From Hymenobacter translucens (lineage in GTDB: Bacteria > Bacteroidota > Bacteroidia > Cytophagales > Hymenobacteraceae), in NCBI RefSeq assembly GCF_020685205.1, contig NZ_JAJERB010000004.1:310001-374000 (forward strand): a DNA stretch of 64,000 nt, read 5' to 3'. The notes beneath the pieces are model-generated. The model saw only the letters and a program-made list of their open reading frames with translations, made no database searches and was not told the DNA's origin. Positions 8,361 through 16,530 of this stretch are shown in pieces. Positions within the stretch are counted from its first letter, which is position 1. The number at the start of each line of letters is the position of its first letter. The position numbers were made by a program, and so were the translations under genes.

Positions 8361-8548
8361 GGTGCGAGTTTAGCGCCGCGCAACTCGTGCCGGCCTTCCC
8401 GGGAAGCGGTGCGCCCCCGTCGGCCCACGTCGCCTGGACGACTCCCCGACGGCGCGGTTCCGGCTTGCCGCTGCCGCGGCAGGGGAGGCTGAGCCTCCCC
8501 ATCAGGGCTGGGCACTGGTTACGCTGCGCTAAACCCGGCGCCAGTGCC
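8361..8548. repeat. pair of hairpins sharing a TTTAGCGC-GCG-AA loop core
   Basis: Hairpin one (8361-8391) and hairpin two (8511-8548, stem GGCACTGG/CCAGTGCC) carry the same loop core, GTTTAGCGC[C/A]GCG[C/T]AAC, in opposite orientation. Between them lies GGGGAGGC-TGA-GCCTCCCC (8483-8501), another perfect hairpin. The interval 8333-8558 shows no credible gene. It resembles a paired REP-type element. Confidence 0.5.
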
Positions 8549-8558
8549 GTGCCTGCAC

Positions 8559-9137
8559 TCAGGCGGCTGGGGGCAGCAGGGAGGCCAGCGCGGCGGCTTC
8601 GGCTTCCAGGGCTTCGGCCTGCAGGCGTAGCAGGTGGTAGCGGGCACTCAGGTCGGGCGGCAGGACCGGGCGGCGCAGGTCGAGCCAGCGGTGGCGAAAC
8701 CAGCTTAGCCAGGCAGCCCAGGCGGTATCCGGGTCGGGCTCGGCGGCCAAACCCGGGTCGGGCGGCAGAGCGGCGCGCAGGGCGGGCAACGCCGCGGCCC
8801 AGCGGGAGGCCACGGTGGCCTGGGCTTCGAGGGGGCGCAACTGGGCGCGCAGGCGGCCCACGGTGTGCCGGCAGTGGTCGATGCGGGAAAGCAGGGGGGC
8901 GGCCTCGGGTGAGGAGAGCGCCAGGAGCGGGGCCGTAGCCGAAGCCAGCCGCAGGACGGCAGGGGCGGCCCCGGCCGGGGGCAGGTGGCGAAGCAGCGGA
9001 GCCAGGGCTTCGGCGGTGGCTTCATTAATTCCCCGCCGGCCGGCTTCGAGGTGGCTTACTTTCACCTCGCTCACACCCAGCCACCCGGCAACTTCCTGCT
9101 GGGTCAGGCCGAAGTACGCCCGCAGGGCCGCGACCAT
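8559..9137 (-). CDS. helix-turn-helix (Xre-type) DNA-binding protein
   Basis: About 192 aa from the ATG at 9137; an in-frame TTG lies seven codons upstream. The first 60 residues are a Cro/C1-type HTH: LRAYFGLTQQEVAGWLGVSE then VKVSHLEAGRRG, with the recognition-helix pattern of Xre regulators. The remaining 130 residues are Ala/Leu/Arg-rich and helical (LRAQLRPLEAQ, YHLLRLQAEALEAEAAALASL), probably coiled-coil, with no known ligand domain. It stands alone between hairpin-rich intergenic stretches. Target genes are unknown; the adjacent permease cluster is a possibility only by position. Confidence 0.75.
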   Translation of the reverse strand: MVAALRAYFGLTQQEVAGWLGVSEVKVSHLEAGRRGINEATAEALAPLLRHLPPAGAAPAVLRLASATAPLLALSSPEAAPLLSRIDHCRHTVGRLRAQLRPLEAQATVASRWAAALPALRAALPPDPGLAAEPDPDTAWAAWLSWFRHRWLDLRRPVLPPDLSARYHLLRLQAEALEAEAAALASLLPPAA

Positions 9138-9535
9138 CCAGCGCTTGGGCGCCACCAAGGTCGCTGAGCAGGAGGTGACGTATTACGGCGAGCAGCCCAA
9201 ACGCAACTTCGTGTTTGAGTTAACCAAATCAGCCTGGGCCGCCCGCACCACGAAAGCCGGAGCACCGGCCGCTTCCTCGTGGTTGGTGGTTTTGTAGTGA
9301 TTCGCTCGTTTAGCTTTCCGGCCGTTCCACCGAATTGACGGGGGCACCCCGCTGAGCCCTTTCCGTGACTCCGGAACCCCTGCGTCAGCACCTAATTTGA
9401 CTTTGTGCCCAGGTCGTCAAACGTCTGGTGCCCTCCCGCTGCCTTTACAGCCCACCTTCTCGGTGCACCAGGCCGGGCGGTGAGTTTTCGGCAGCGCGTA
9501 CTCTCTTGCGAGCAGGTAGGAATGTAAGTACATCC
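9138..9535. other. 398-bp interval without an assignable gene
   Basis: The only structured content I see is an unidentified start-less reading frame (9183-9416, listed separately). There are no repeats of the two dispersed families and no clear promoter or terminator. The 3' ends of the permease operon (9536) and the start of the HTH gene (9137) border it. Confidence 0.5.
9183..9416 (-). pseudogene. unidentified start-less ORF, possible gene remnant
   Basis: An open frame of 77 codons runs between a stop at 9417-9419 and the TAA at 9183-9185. It has no ATG; the only plausible initiator is a GTG that would give about 54 residues. The peptide is strongly basic in the middle (IRWNGRKAKRANHYKTTNHE) and ends NSNTKLRLGCSP. 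I do not recognise the family. It could be the 3' fragment of a lost gene, or chance coding in a GC-rich region. Confidence 0.25.
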
Positions 9536-10918
9536 TCAGTGTGGCAGAATCGACCGTCGACGCACCAGCACAAAACCCAACGCCAGCACTGCCGTCACGC
9601 TCAGCAGCAGCTTGCTAAGGCCACGCCGGACCGTAGGCATTTCCGACTGGCTGGTAAAGGTATGCTGGGGCTCACGCGCGTAGTCGGCATGCGTAAAGTC
9701 AACTTTGCGGAAAAGCAATGGGTAGTAAAATGCCCGTAGCGAGTCGTGGTAGCGGGCCGCGCTGCGCTGAAACGCCAAGTGGGCAGGCAGGTCCGAACCT
9801 CCCAAAGCGTTGAAGCTGGTTTGAGCAATGATGGCGGGAGAAAACAGATTGAGCGTTTCCACTAAATCGTAGCGCTGCTGCAGGCCCTGGGCGTACGCGC
9901 GGGCCTGGCTGGCCACGGCTTGGTCGCCAAGATGCTGGAAGGCATAGTACCAGCGCCACGCAAACCGCTCCCGGATGATGGTCGTATCTCGCCATTGGGG
10001 GTACAGGCCGAAAAAGCGGTTCATGGTCTGCGTTTTGGGCTTATCCCAGCCGGCATGGATTTCCTCCCGCTGCCGGATGGTCAGCTCGATGCCCTGCGGC
10101 ACGGGGCGGGCAGCTGCCACGCCGAGGCTGAGCAGGCTGGGCACCAGCACCACCAGCACCAGCCACACCCCGAGCAGGGCCACGGCATTCACGGCCGAGG
10201 CTCGCTGCCAGGCCGTAACGACCAGCGCCACGCCAAACCAGAAAAGGCAATAGAGCGTGCTCATCGCCAGCCAGCTTGGCACGCGGATATCGAGCGGCAC
10301 GCCGGCCCAGGCCATGCCGACCCCGGAAAGCAGCCAGGCCAGGGCCATCACAATGCCAGCCCGGAAGGCGAGCTTGGCTCCCAGCACCGTGGCCGGGCGC
10401 ACGGGCTGAGCCAGCAGCAACGTCAGAATGCCTTCTTCCCGCTCTGCGGACAGCAGATTGAAACACAGCGCGATGATGAGCAGCGGCAGCAGGTACACCA
10501 GTACAAAGGCCAGGTCGAAGTTGCCGGTGAGCGTTTTCATCGGGTTGGTGTTGTCGCTGGCGTAAAGCTGGTTGTGCAGCCCCAGCAGCCGCAGCTTCAC
10601 GTAGGTAGGGTTCACGTCGCGCAGTCCCAGCGAGAGAGCCGCCCACGGGTCGGGGTGGTGCACGGCGAAGGTGGAATGATAGTAGCCGATGTCGCCGGCA
10701 TCGGTCGGGCCGGGAAACTTCACTTTCAGCTCCTCAACGTTGCGGTGGGTGAGCTCCGGCAGGGTGGCCAGCTGCTGGCGCTGGCGCTCGATTTCAGTGG
10801 TGCCGTAATAGATGCCATACAGACCCGTGGCCAGTAGCAGGCCACAGAGCAGCACCAGGCCTTTGGCAGCGCGGAAGTGGCGCCACTCATAAGAAAACAG
10901 AATCCAGAATACGCGCAT
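9536..10918 (-). CDS. ABC transporter permease, DUF3526 family
   Basis: About 460 aa from ATG 10918 (a TTG four codons upstream overlaps the preceding gene). ABC-2-type permease layout: a first membrane helix at about 21-37, a long periplasmic loop (residues 45-150), three helices in the middle third (LVYLLPLLIIALCF, AGIVMALAWLLSGVGMAWAG, WLAMSTLYCLFWFGVALVVTAW), then a helix LLGVWLVLVVLVPSLLSLGV, a large DUF3526 periplasmic domain (WRDTTIIRERFAWRWYYAFQHLGD) and a last helix near 440. LLSAEREEGILTLLL is the typical ABC-2 coupling segment. It is the last gene of the receptor-ATPase-permease-permease unit. Paralogue of the gene just upstream. Confidence 0.87.
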   Translation of the reverse strand: MRVFWILFSYEWRHFRAAKGLVLLCGLLLATGLYGIYYGTTEIERQRQQLATLPELTHRNVEELKVKFPGPTDAGDIGYYHSTFAVHHPDPWAALSLGLRDVNPTYVKLRLLGLHNQLYASDNTNPMKTLTGNFDLAFVLVYLLPLLIIALCFNLLSAEREEGILTLLLAQPVRPATVLGAKLAFRAGIVMALAWLLSGVGMAWAGVPLDIRVPSWLAMSTLYCLFWFGVALVVTAWQRASAVNAVALLGVWLVLVVLVPSLLSLGVAAARPVPQGIELTIRQREEIHAGWDKPKTQTMNRFFGLYPQWRDTTIIRERFAWRWYYAFQHLGDQAVASQARAYAQGLQQRYDLVETLNLFSPAIIAQTSFNALGGSDLPAHLAFQRSAARYHDSLRAFYYPLLFRKVDFTHADYAREPQHTFTSQSEMPTVRRGLSKLLLSVTAVLALGFVLVRRRSILPH

Positions 10919-10922
10919 CCGA

Positions 10923-12338
10923 TTAAGCAATAGAGGTTTTGGAAATCAGCCGCAGGCCCAGCCAGCTCAGGACCATCGCCCAGAGCAGCAGCGCGGCTAC
11001 CGGCAGGAAAAGGTGCGGCAGGGCCCAGTGTAGGTTCGGCGCCCGGTAGGCAAAAACGGGCAGTTCGCGCCAGGTGTGCGCGTCCAGCCGGCGCTCCTTG
11101 TCACCGTAGCCCATGCTTGCCTGCAAACCGTTCAGGCGCTGCACCAGCCCGTAGCGGTAGGCTTCGGCGGCCTGCTGAAAGTGCACGTAGTGCGTAAAGT
11201 CGGAGCCGGCCAGCCCCATCGACAGCGGCCGGATGGCCTGGTAGGGATTAAGCAGGCCGGCCCAGTCCGACAGGCGGTTTTGCTGCTCGTAGGTGGCATT
11301 CAGCGCCGCGAAATGCTGCTGATATACCCGTGCGGAGTATGCTTCGCCAGCCGCCATCTGTACCCCGGCCACGCTCACCGGCAACTTTTCCTCGGAGTCG
11401 ACGCCGTACTTTTTCAGCAGCGCGGCCTTGATGGCTGCGGCCCGCTGGTCGTGCGGGTCGTGGCCATTCACACCGTGCTGCGCTTCCTCGTGCACCTCGG
11501 CATCCATCTGGGCTTTGGTGATGGTGGGGTAGAGCGACGCGCCCAGGTTAGCCGTGGCCTTGGGCAGGATAATGCCGCCCAGGATCCAGAGGCCGAGCAG
11601 GGTAACCAATGCGGCGCGGGAGCTGGCCTGCCGGGCCGACACGACCACCGAGCCTACCACGAACAGGAAGAAATACACCGCGTAGCTGAGCCCGAACAGC
11701 ACCAGTCGCGCCAAAAGGTCCGTGTTCGAGGCAAACTCTTCGCCCGTGAACAAAAGCGCGGCGGCCAGGGCCAGGGCCGGCGCCACCACCAGTGCCACGG
11801 CCTGGCAGTAGCCGCGAATCTTGCCCCAGGCCACCTGCCGCAGCGTAGTACCCTGGGCCAGCAGCAATTGCAGCGTGCCGGTTTCCCGCTCTTGGGTAAA
11901 TGCTCCGAAGCAAAGGAAAATGATGAGCAGGGGCACGAGCAGCTGTAGCACGAAGGCCACGGTCATCTCCCCGAACCGAATCAGAGAGCCCGACTGCTGG
12001 GCCTGGCTGAAGTTGACGCTGTTCTGCTGGTGGGCTTCCAGGTACACGGCGCTGCCGGTAAACGAGTCTACGCCCGCATCCAGCAAGCTAAGACCCGACC
12101 TGGGCCGGAAGGCAAAGGAGCCATAATGGGCCACGCGGTGCGGATGCCGCGCCGGCTGGTTGCGGAACTGGTCGTTAACCGTGGTTTGGGCCAGCTGCCG
12201 CTCCCGCTGCAGGGTGCGGAAGGAGGCGCGGCCCACCAGCGTGGCGGTGAGCAGCAGGGCCAGCACCAGCGCGCTCAGCACCACGAAGCGCCGGTCGCGC
12301 AGGGTGCTGATGAATTCTTTTTGGGCAATGCTCTTCAT
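10923..12338 (-). CDS. ABC transporter permease, DUF3526 family (paralogue)
   Basis: 471 aa, ATG 12338. Same architecture as its neighbour: N-terminal MKSIAQKEFISTLRDRRF with a first helix near 20-36, a large periplasmic loop, FGAFTQERETGTLQLLLAQG coupling motif, four central helices, a second periplasmic domain with a His-rich stretch (VHEEAQHGVNGHDPHDQ) and a final helix near 445-462. The ATPase gene precedes it by 6 bp and the second permease follows 4 bp after its stop, so the three are one operon. The pair of NosY/DUF3526-like permeases with one ATPase suggests a heterodimeric transporter. The His-rich loop hints at metal contact but is not proof. Confidence 0.87.
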   Translation of the reverse strand: MKSIAQKEFISTLRDRRFVVLSALVLALLLTATLVGRASFRTLQRERQLAQTTVNDQFRNQPARHPHRVAHYGSFAFRPRSGLSLLDAGVDSFTGSAVYLEAHQQNSVNFSQAQQSGSLIRFGEMTVAFVLQLLVPLLIIFLCFGAFTQERETGTLQLLLAQGTTLRQVAWGKIRGYCQAVALVVAPALALAAALLFTGEEFASNTDLLARLVLFGLSYAVYFFLFVVGSVVVSARQASSRAALVTLLGLWILGGIILPKATANLGASLYPTITKAQMDAEVHEEAQHGVNGHDPHDQRAAAIKAALLKKYGVDSEEKLPVSVAGVQMAAGEAYSARVYQQHFAALNATYEQQNRLSDWAGLLNPYQAIRPLSMGLAGSDFTHYVHFQQAAEAYRYGLVQRLNGLQASMGYGDKERRLDAHTWRELPVFAYRAPNLHWALPHLFLPVAALLLWAMVLSWLGLRLISKTSIA

Positions 12339-12344
12339 CGGGGG

Positions 12345-13052
12345 CTAGTTCATGTAGGTGAGGTAGAGCTGTTCTAGCTCTTGGGCGTTGAGGGTGGCCG
12401 TGGGCCGCACGTCTACCAGCTCGCCTTCGCGCATGATGCCCACGCGGGTACCGACTTCCTTGGCCCGGAAGATGTCGTGGGTGGCCATGAGCACAGCCGT
12501 GCCCTGCCCGCTGAGGCGGCGCAGCAGCTCCGAGAATTCGTTGGATGCCTTGGGGTCGAGGCCAGAAGTGGGCTCGTCGAGCAGTAGCACCTGGGCGTGC
12601 TTGGCCACGGCAATGGCAATGCCCACTTTCTGACGCATGCCCTTGGAGTAGGTGCCCACCCGTCGCCGGGCTGCTTCCGGGGGCAGGCCCGCGTCGGTGA
12701 GATAGTCAAGCAGTTCCTGGTCTGCATACTGAAAGCCCGCCAGGCTGCTGAACAGGGCCAGGTTTTCCAGGCCCGTCAGGTGGGGATACAGCATGACATT
12801 TTCCGGAATGTAGGCCAAGTGCTTTTTGATTTCGAGCACATTCTTAGCCACTTCCAGTCCGTTGACAAAGGCCGCGCCCGAGGTCGGCTCGACAAAGCCC
12901 AGAAACAGGTTAATGGTGGTGGACTTGCCCGCGCCGTTCTGGCCCAGCAGGCAGAAGATTTCGCCGGGGGCAATCTGCAGATTCAGCCCGCGCAGGGCCA
13001 GTTTGCCCGGGTACTGCTTGCGCAGCTCCCGGGCTTCGAGGAGGTAAGACAT
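12345..13052 (-). CDS. ABC transporter ATP-binding protein (NosF-like)
   Basis: 235 aa, ATG 13052, a single nucleotide-binding domain. Walker A is GQNGAGKST, the Q-loop follows near YIPENVMLYPHLTG, the signature is a variant YSKGMRQKVG, Walker B is VLLLDEP, and the switch His is in ATHD. It energises ABC-2-type export or membrane complexes; here the partners are the two DUF3526 permeases directly downstream. The variant signature (SKGMRQKV) is the one common in NosF/CcmA-type ATPases. The TonB-dependent receptor gene lies 70 bp upstream in the same orientation. Confidence 0.93.
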   Translation of the reverse strand: MSYLLEARELRKQYPGKLALRGLNLQIAPGEIFCLLGQNGAGKSTTINLFLGFVEPTSGAAFVNGLEVAKNVLEIKKHLAYIPENVMLYPHLTGLENLALFSSLAGFQYADQELLDYLTDAGLPPEAARRRVGTYSKGMRQKVGIAIAVAKHAQVLLLDEPTSGLDPKASNEFSELLRRLSGQGTAVLMATHDIFRAKEVGTRVGIMREGELVDVRPTATLNAQELEQLYLTYMN

Positions 13053-13122
13053 AAAGTTGGAAATCAGGGGGTAAAGCCGCGGAGCAGACGAAGCGTTGGA
13101 TGAAGGACCGCGCGCCGGGCGC

Positions 13123-15543
13123 TTAAAAAGTGTAGGCCAGCGTGGCCATGAAGTTGCGCGGTGCGCCGGGGCTCACGCGGAAGAAGTCATACCCACCGAC
13201 GAAGTAGTGCTTGTCGAGCAGGTTGCTGGCGTTCAGGTGAAAGTTGAATCGGTTGATGGTGTAAAAAAGGCCCGCGTCCAGCACGGTGTAGCTGGGCCAG
13301 TAGCCCCAGTACAGCTCACCCTGGGCATCAGGCACGCGGTTTTCCATGCGGCGCCGGGCCACGTAGTTGCCGCCCACGGCTACGCCCAGGCCGCGCAGGG
13401 CCAGGGCGGAAAACGTGTACTTGGTCCACAGGCCGGCCAAGTGGCGCGGGGCATTGGCCAGGGGCTGGCCGTTCTCGGCGGCCACGTCGGCGCGCAGCAC
13501 CTCGGTGGCGTTGAAGGCGTAGCTGGCGTTCAGGCTCAGGGTGGGCAGCACGTTGCCGGTCAGTTCCAGCTCCGCCCCACGCGAGCGGGCCACGCCGTTC
13601 TGGCGGTACTCCGGGCTGTCGAAGGCCGTGATGTTGCCAGTGCTCACCAGCTGGTTGCGCTTCTCAATCTGATACACAGCCACGGTAGCCAGCAGCGCCT
13701 TCTGGAAGAACTCGCCCTTGAGCCCGGTTTCTACCTGGTAGCTGGTTTCAGGACGAAACGCCGAGCTGCGGCCGTACCGCTCCGGCGTACGGATGAATTC
13801 GGGCTTCAGCGGCCGAAAGCCGGCGCTGTAGGAGGCGAAGTAGTTGACATGGTCGCTCACCGCATAGGTGAGGCCGGCCCGGGGCAGCAGCTGACGCTGG
13901 GCAATGGTAGCTGAGCCGTTGTCGCGCTCATCGTTGAACATTTCGTAGCGCAGACCCAGCAGCAAACCCAGGCGCGGGGTCACGGTAAGCTGATCCTGCA
14001 CGTACACGCCGGTGGTGTGGTACTCGGCGTTGAGGTAGTCTACAAAGAACTGCGGCAGGGGCCGGCGCACGTACTTGGTGGGGTCCTGCAGCTCGTACAC
14101 GGGCTTATCCAGGTTCAGGGTCAGCGGCGAGGTCACGCCGTTCACCAGCTTCTGCCGCGCTTCCCACATGGTGCTTTGCTTGTCGGTGGTAAAGCGGATA
14201 TAGTCCAGGCCCGCCACCACTTTGTGGCTGATAGAGCCCGTGGCCTGGTTCAGGGAGAAGTAGGCGGCCAGGTTCTTGGTGTACTCTTCGGCCTGCCGGG
14301 CAAAGTAGCGCAGGTTCATCACCGTGTTGGCCGGCGCGTCGGCATAGGTGTTCAGGGTACGGTGCTCGCTCAGGTCTTCGTTGTAGGTAAAGTCGAGGTA
14401 GGACGCATTAAAGGATAACCAGTCCGCGAAACGGTGATTGAGCGAAGCGTTCAGGTAGTAGGTGTTGGTGCGGAAGTAGTCGCTGGGCTGGCTTAGGGTA
14501 AACGAGCGGGGCAGCGCGTACAGGTCGCCGCCGCGCACTACCTGGCCGCGGTCGAGGTAGCCGTCCACGCGGGTGTACACCAGCTCGGCGTTGACGGTGG
14601 TTTTGTCTGAAGCCAGGAAGGTCACCGTTGGGGCCACCATTACCGAGCGGCTGTCGTTCACGTCGCGGAAGGTGTTGGACTTCTCATAGCCCGCATTAAA
14701 CCGGTAGAGCACGTTGCCACGCTCGTTGAGCGGGCCCGTCAGGTCGGCGGTGGTGCGAGTGGTGTTGAACGAGCCGGCCGAGAAGCTTACCGCCTGCCGG
14801 GCTACGTCGAGCGGCTTTTTGGTGACCATGTTCACCGTGCCGCCGGGGTTGATGTCGCCGTACAGCGCTGAGCCCGGCCCTTTAAGAATCTCCACCCGCT
14901 CCAGGTTCACCGTGAGCGGCGCCACGAAAAACGAGTTGCCGTAGCTGAAGCCCGAGCGCAGGCCGTTCAGCAGCCGGAAGCCGCTTTCGTAGCCGTTGCG
15001 GAAGCCCCGGATGGACAGGTCGTCGTAGTGCGAGTACTGGCTTACGCCGGCTACGTTCTTCACCACATCGGGCAGCCGGAAGGCCTGCCGGTCGTCCATC
15101 AGCTCCTTGGTTACCGTCGAAATCGACTGCGGTACATCCTTGGGGTTAGCGGCTGTTTTGGTGCCCACAAAGCTGTAGGCGCTCTTGTAGGTGGTTTCCT
15201 TGCGGCCCAGCACTTCCACTTCCTGCAGGGCGTTGGTGGTGGCTTGCAGCACGAAGTCCACGGTTAGCGTTGGCTGCTCGGCGCTGAGCCGTACCGTGCG
15301 GCGCTGCTCCTGGTAGGCCAGGCTGCGGGTGATGAGGGTGTATTCGCCTAGGGGCAGATCCAGCGAAAAGTGTCCATCTGAGCCACTAAGCGCGGAAAAG
15401 CGGCCCGCTGATTCCAGCACTGAAACGCCTTCCAGGCCCCGGCCGCCGGGACCGGTGATATGACCATCGAGGTGACCGGAAGCACCTTGGCCAAGAGAAA
15501 AGAAAGGGCATAGCAGCCCTAAAAACAACAGGAAACGAAACAT
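13123..15543 (-). CDS. TonB-dependent siderophore/metal receptor
   Basis: 806 aa, ATG 15543. Signal peptide (FLLFLGLLCPFFSLGQG), then a CarboxypepD_reg-like domain (residues 25-105, GHITGPGGRGLEGVSVLE), a plug domain from about 115 (DVPQSISTVTKELMDD, LPDVVKNVAGVSQYSHYDDLSIRGF, LERVEILKGPGSALYGDINPGGTVNMVTKKP) and a 22-strand barrel ending in an aromatic C-terminus (ATLAYTF). The plug sequence is of the FhuA/FpvA siderophore-receptor subgroup. It should import a metal complex across the outer membrane with TonB energy. Gene context (ATPase, two permeases, His-rich exported protein) is compatible with iron or copper; the ligand cannot be read from the sequence. Confidence 0.92.
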   Translation of the reverse strand: MFRFLLFLGLLCPFFSLGQGASGHLDGHITGPGGRGLEGVSVLESAGRFSALSGSDGHFSLDLPLGEYTLITRSLAYQEQRRTVRLSAEQPTLTVDFVLQATTNALQEVEVLGRKETTYKSAYSFVGTKTAANPKDVPQSISTVTKELMDDRQAFRLPDVVKNVAGVSQYSHYDDLSIRGFRNGYESGFRLLNGLRSGFSYGNSFFVAPLTVNLERVEILKGPGSALYGDINPGGTVNMVTKKPLDVARQAVSFSAGSFNTTRTTADLTGPLNERGNVLYRFNAGYEKSNTFRDVNDSRSVMVAPTVTFLASDKTTVNAELVYTRVDGYLDRGQVVRGGDLYALPRSFTLSQPSDYFRTNTYYLNASLNHRFADWLSFNASYLDFTYNEDLSEHRTLNTYADAPANTVMNLRYFARQAEEYTKNLAAYFSLNQATGSISHKVVAGLDYIRFTTDKQSTMWEARQKLVNGVTSPLTLNLDKPVYELQDPTKYVRRPLPQFFVDYLNAEYHTTGVYVQDQLTVTPRLGLLLGLRYEMFNDERDNGSATIAQRQLLPRAGLTYAVSDHVNYFASYSAGFRPLKPEFIRTPERYGRSSAFRPETSYQVETGLKGEFFQKALLATVAVYQIEKRNQLVSTGNITAFDSPEYRQNGVARSRGAELELTGNVLPTLSLNASYAFNATEVLRADVAAENGQPLANAPRHLAGLWTKYTFSALALRGLGVAVGGNYVARRRMENRVPDAQGELYWGYWPSYTVLDAGLFYTINRFNFHLNASNLLDKHYFVGGYDFFRVSPGAPRNFMATLAYTF

Positions 15544-15697
15544 AAAAGCAAGGGTTGACCTGTCGTAGGCGTCGTGCGGCTACGAGTGGGTGAAGTCAGA
15601 AATAAGAGAGCGGGAATTGCCCCTTTGCCGGGGCAGGCGCACAAGCGGGCTCTGCTACACGGTCATCGGCCCATAAGCCAACCTACTACAGCAGCGT

Positions 15698-15722
15698 CAC
15701 GCTGCCGTAATGGGGCAGCGTG
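15698..15722. promoter_or_regulatory. perfect 9-bp hairpin in the receptor leader
   Basis: CACGCTGCC and GGCAGCGTG pair perfectly around a 7-nt loop. An overlapping alternative hairpin (GCAGCG-TCA-CGCTGC, 15691-15705) uses the left arm, so the two are mutually exclusive. No T-run follows on either strand. It lies about 155 bp upstream of the receptor start and could be an attenuator-like switch or a factor-dependent terminator for the small upstream gene. Confidence 0.35.
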
Positions 15723-15868
15723 ATGCACGTGCTGTGGCCACACAGCAGGGAGCATTTCCCGTAAGCAGCAGAGCAAGGCAGCTTCGGCTCCACGCGTCGC
15801 CCATAGCCCGGCAGGCTATTTCCCATGAAAAGGCTATCCGGCTGCCCAACGACAGCACATGCTAAGCC

Positions 15869-15885
15869 CTGTCACCATGTGACAG
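15869..15885. terminator. weak hairpin downstream of the small exported-protein gene
   Basis: CTGTCAC-CAT-GTGACAG, a perfect 7-bp stem with a 3-nt loop, enclosed by a further ATGCT/AGCAT pair. It begins about 35 bp after the stop of the gene at 15920. There is no T-run, so termination is uncertain. Confidence 0.35.
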
Positions 15886-15919
15886 AGCATCCATAAAGCA
15901 ACAGGAGCTGAGAGCCGCC

Positions 15920-16264
15920 TTAGGCTGTTGGTGGCCCGCGCAGTTGGGCGGGTATGCGTGCAATCCAAGGCGCTGTTGCTACCGTGGGCACAGGTACTGA
16001 GGCAAAAAACAGCGGGACCGCCTGCACCGGTATCATCACAGGAGCACCCGGTAAAAAGGGCACGTCGTAAAAGTGATCCACGGCACAGTGCTGGTGCTGG
16101 CTGCTCACCAGGGCTTTGCCCTTGGTTTGGAAAGCCGGCGCCTGCGCCGGTTCCTCGGTGGTGTGGCTGTGCGCGTGCAGATCCAAAACCCATGCCTCGG
16201 GCAGCAGCGTCCGCGTCAGGCAGAGCAGCAGGAGCAAGGCGATATAGGAGCGCAGGGCGAACAC
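15920..16264 (-). CDS. small His-rich exported protein upstream of TonB receptor
   Basis: 114 aa if the GTG at 16264 is used; a TTG at 16315 would add 17 residues, and there is no ATG. An N-terminal hydrophobic helix (YIALLLLLCLTRTLLPEAW) is followed directly by HAHSH, then QHQHCAVDHFYDVPF, and a C-terminal LRGPP. The clustered His and single Cys in an exported domain suggest metal binding. I recall similar small proteins (xLHxHxH, HCHxxxFYDVPF, ending RGPP) encoded beside TonB receptors in Hymenobacter-type genomes, but no named family comes to mind. Start choice is uncertain. Confidence 0.6.
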   Translation of the reverse strand: MFALRSYIALLLLLCLTRTLLPEAWVLDLHAHSHTTEEPAQAPAFQTKGKALVSSQHQHCAVDHFYDVPFLPGAPVMIPVQAVPLFFASVPVPTVATAPWIARIPAQLRGPPTA

Positions 16265-16388
16265 GGAGCAAAGATGCGGCAGAAATGCGGAAAGCAAATG
16301 GTGTTTCTTGCCCAAGGGGCGCAGTCAGCAAAAACGCTCGTTTTGTGATCTACTGCCAAAGAGTGCTTGCGAGTTCAGTAAGGGGTGC

Positions 16389-16450
16389 TAAAACTGACTA
16401 GCCACGCTCTTTGCCGGCGGAGCGGAAACAAGCGTGGCTAGTCAGTTTTA
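16389..16450. terminator. 20-bp perfect inverted repeat, possible bidirectional terminator
   Basis: TAAAACTGACTAGCCACGCT (16389-16408) is exactly complementary to 16431-16450, enclosing a 22-nt loop with partial self-complementarity (TTTGCCG/CGGAAA). The arms start with TAAAA and end with TTTTA. The stem is much longer than the other terminators in the window. It lies between the RDD gene at 16531 and the start of the small exported-protein gene. Confidence 0.5.
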
Positions 16451-16530
16451 AGATTAATGCGGCAGCAACGGTCCCCCGCGGAGCTCAGGCATGCGGGCGG
16501 GCCCGGGCCCGGCGGGGTGCGGGAGGCGGC

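Larger units (their letters stand above)
15544..15919. other. 376-bp leader between small exported protein and receptor
   Basis: No gene is visible. It carries two clear hairpins (15698-15722 and 15869-15885) and otherwise nothing I can assign. I looked for cobalamin and other metabolite riboswitch consensus boxes on the minus strand and did not find them. Confidence 0.5.

Noticed and set aside
9333..9345. AATTGACGGGGGC, identical to the 16S rRNA segment near position 910
   Set aside because: The match stops after 13 bases and the flanks differ from 16S. A 13-base match in this much sequence is expected by chance; no rRNA is present.
15544..15840. Riboswitch (cobalamin or similar) upstream of the TonB receptor
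   Set aside because: The conserved boxes expected for such switches are not found; only generic hairpins are present.
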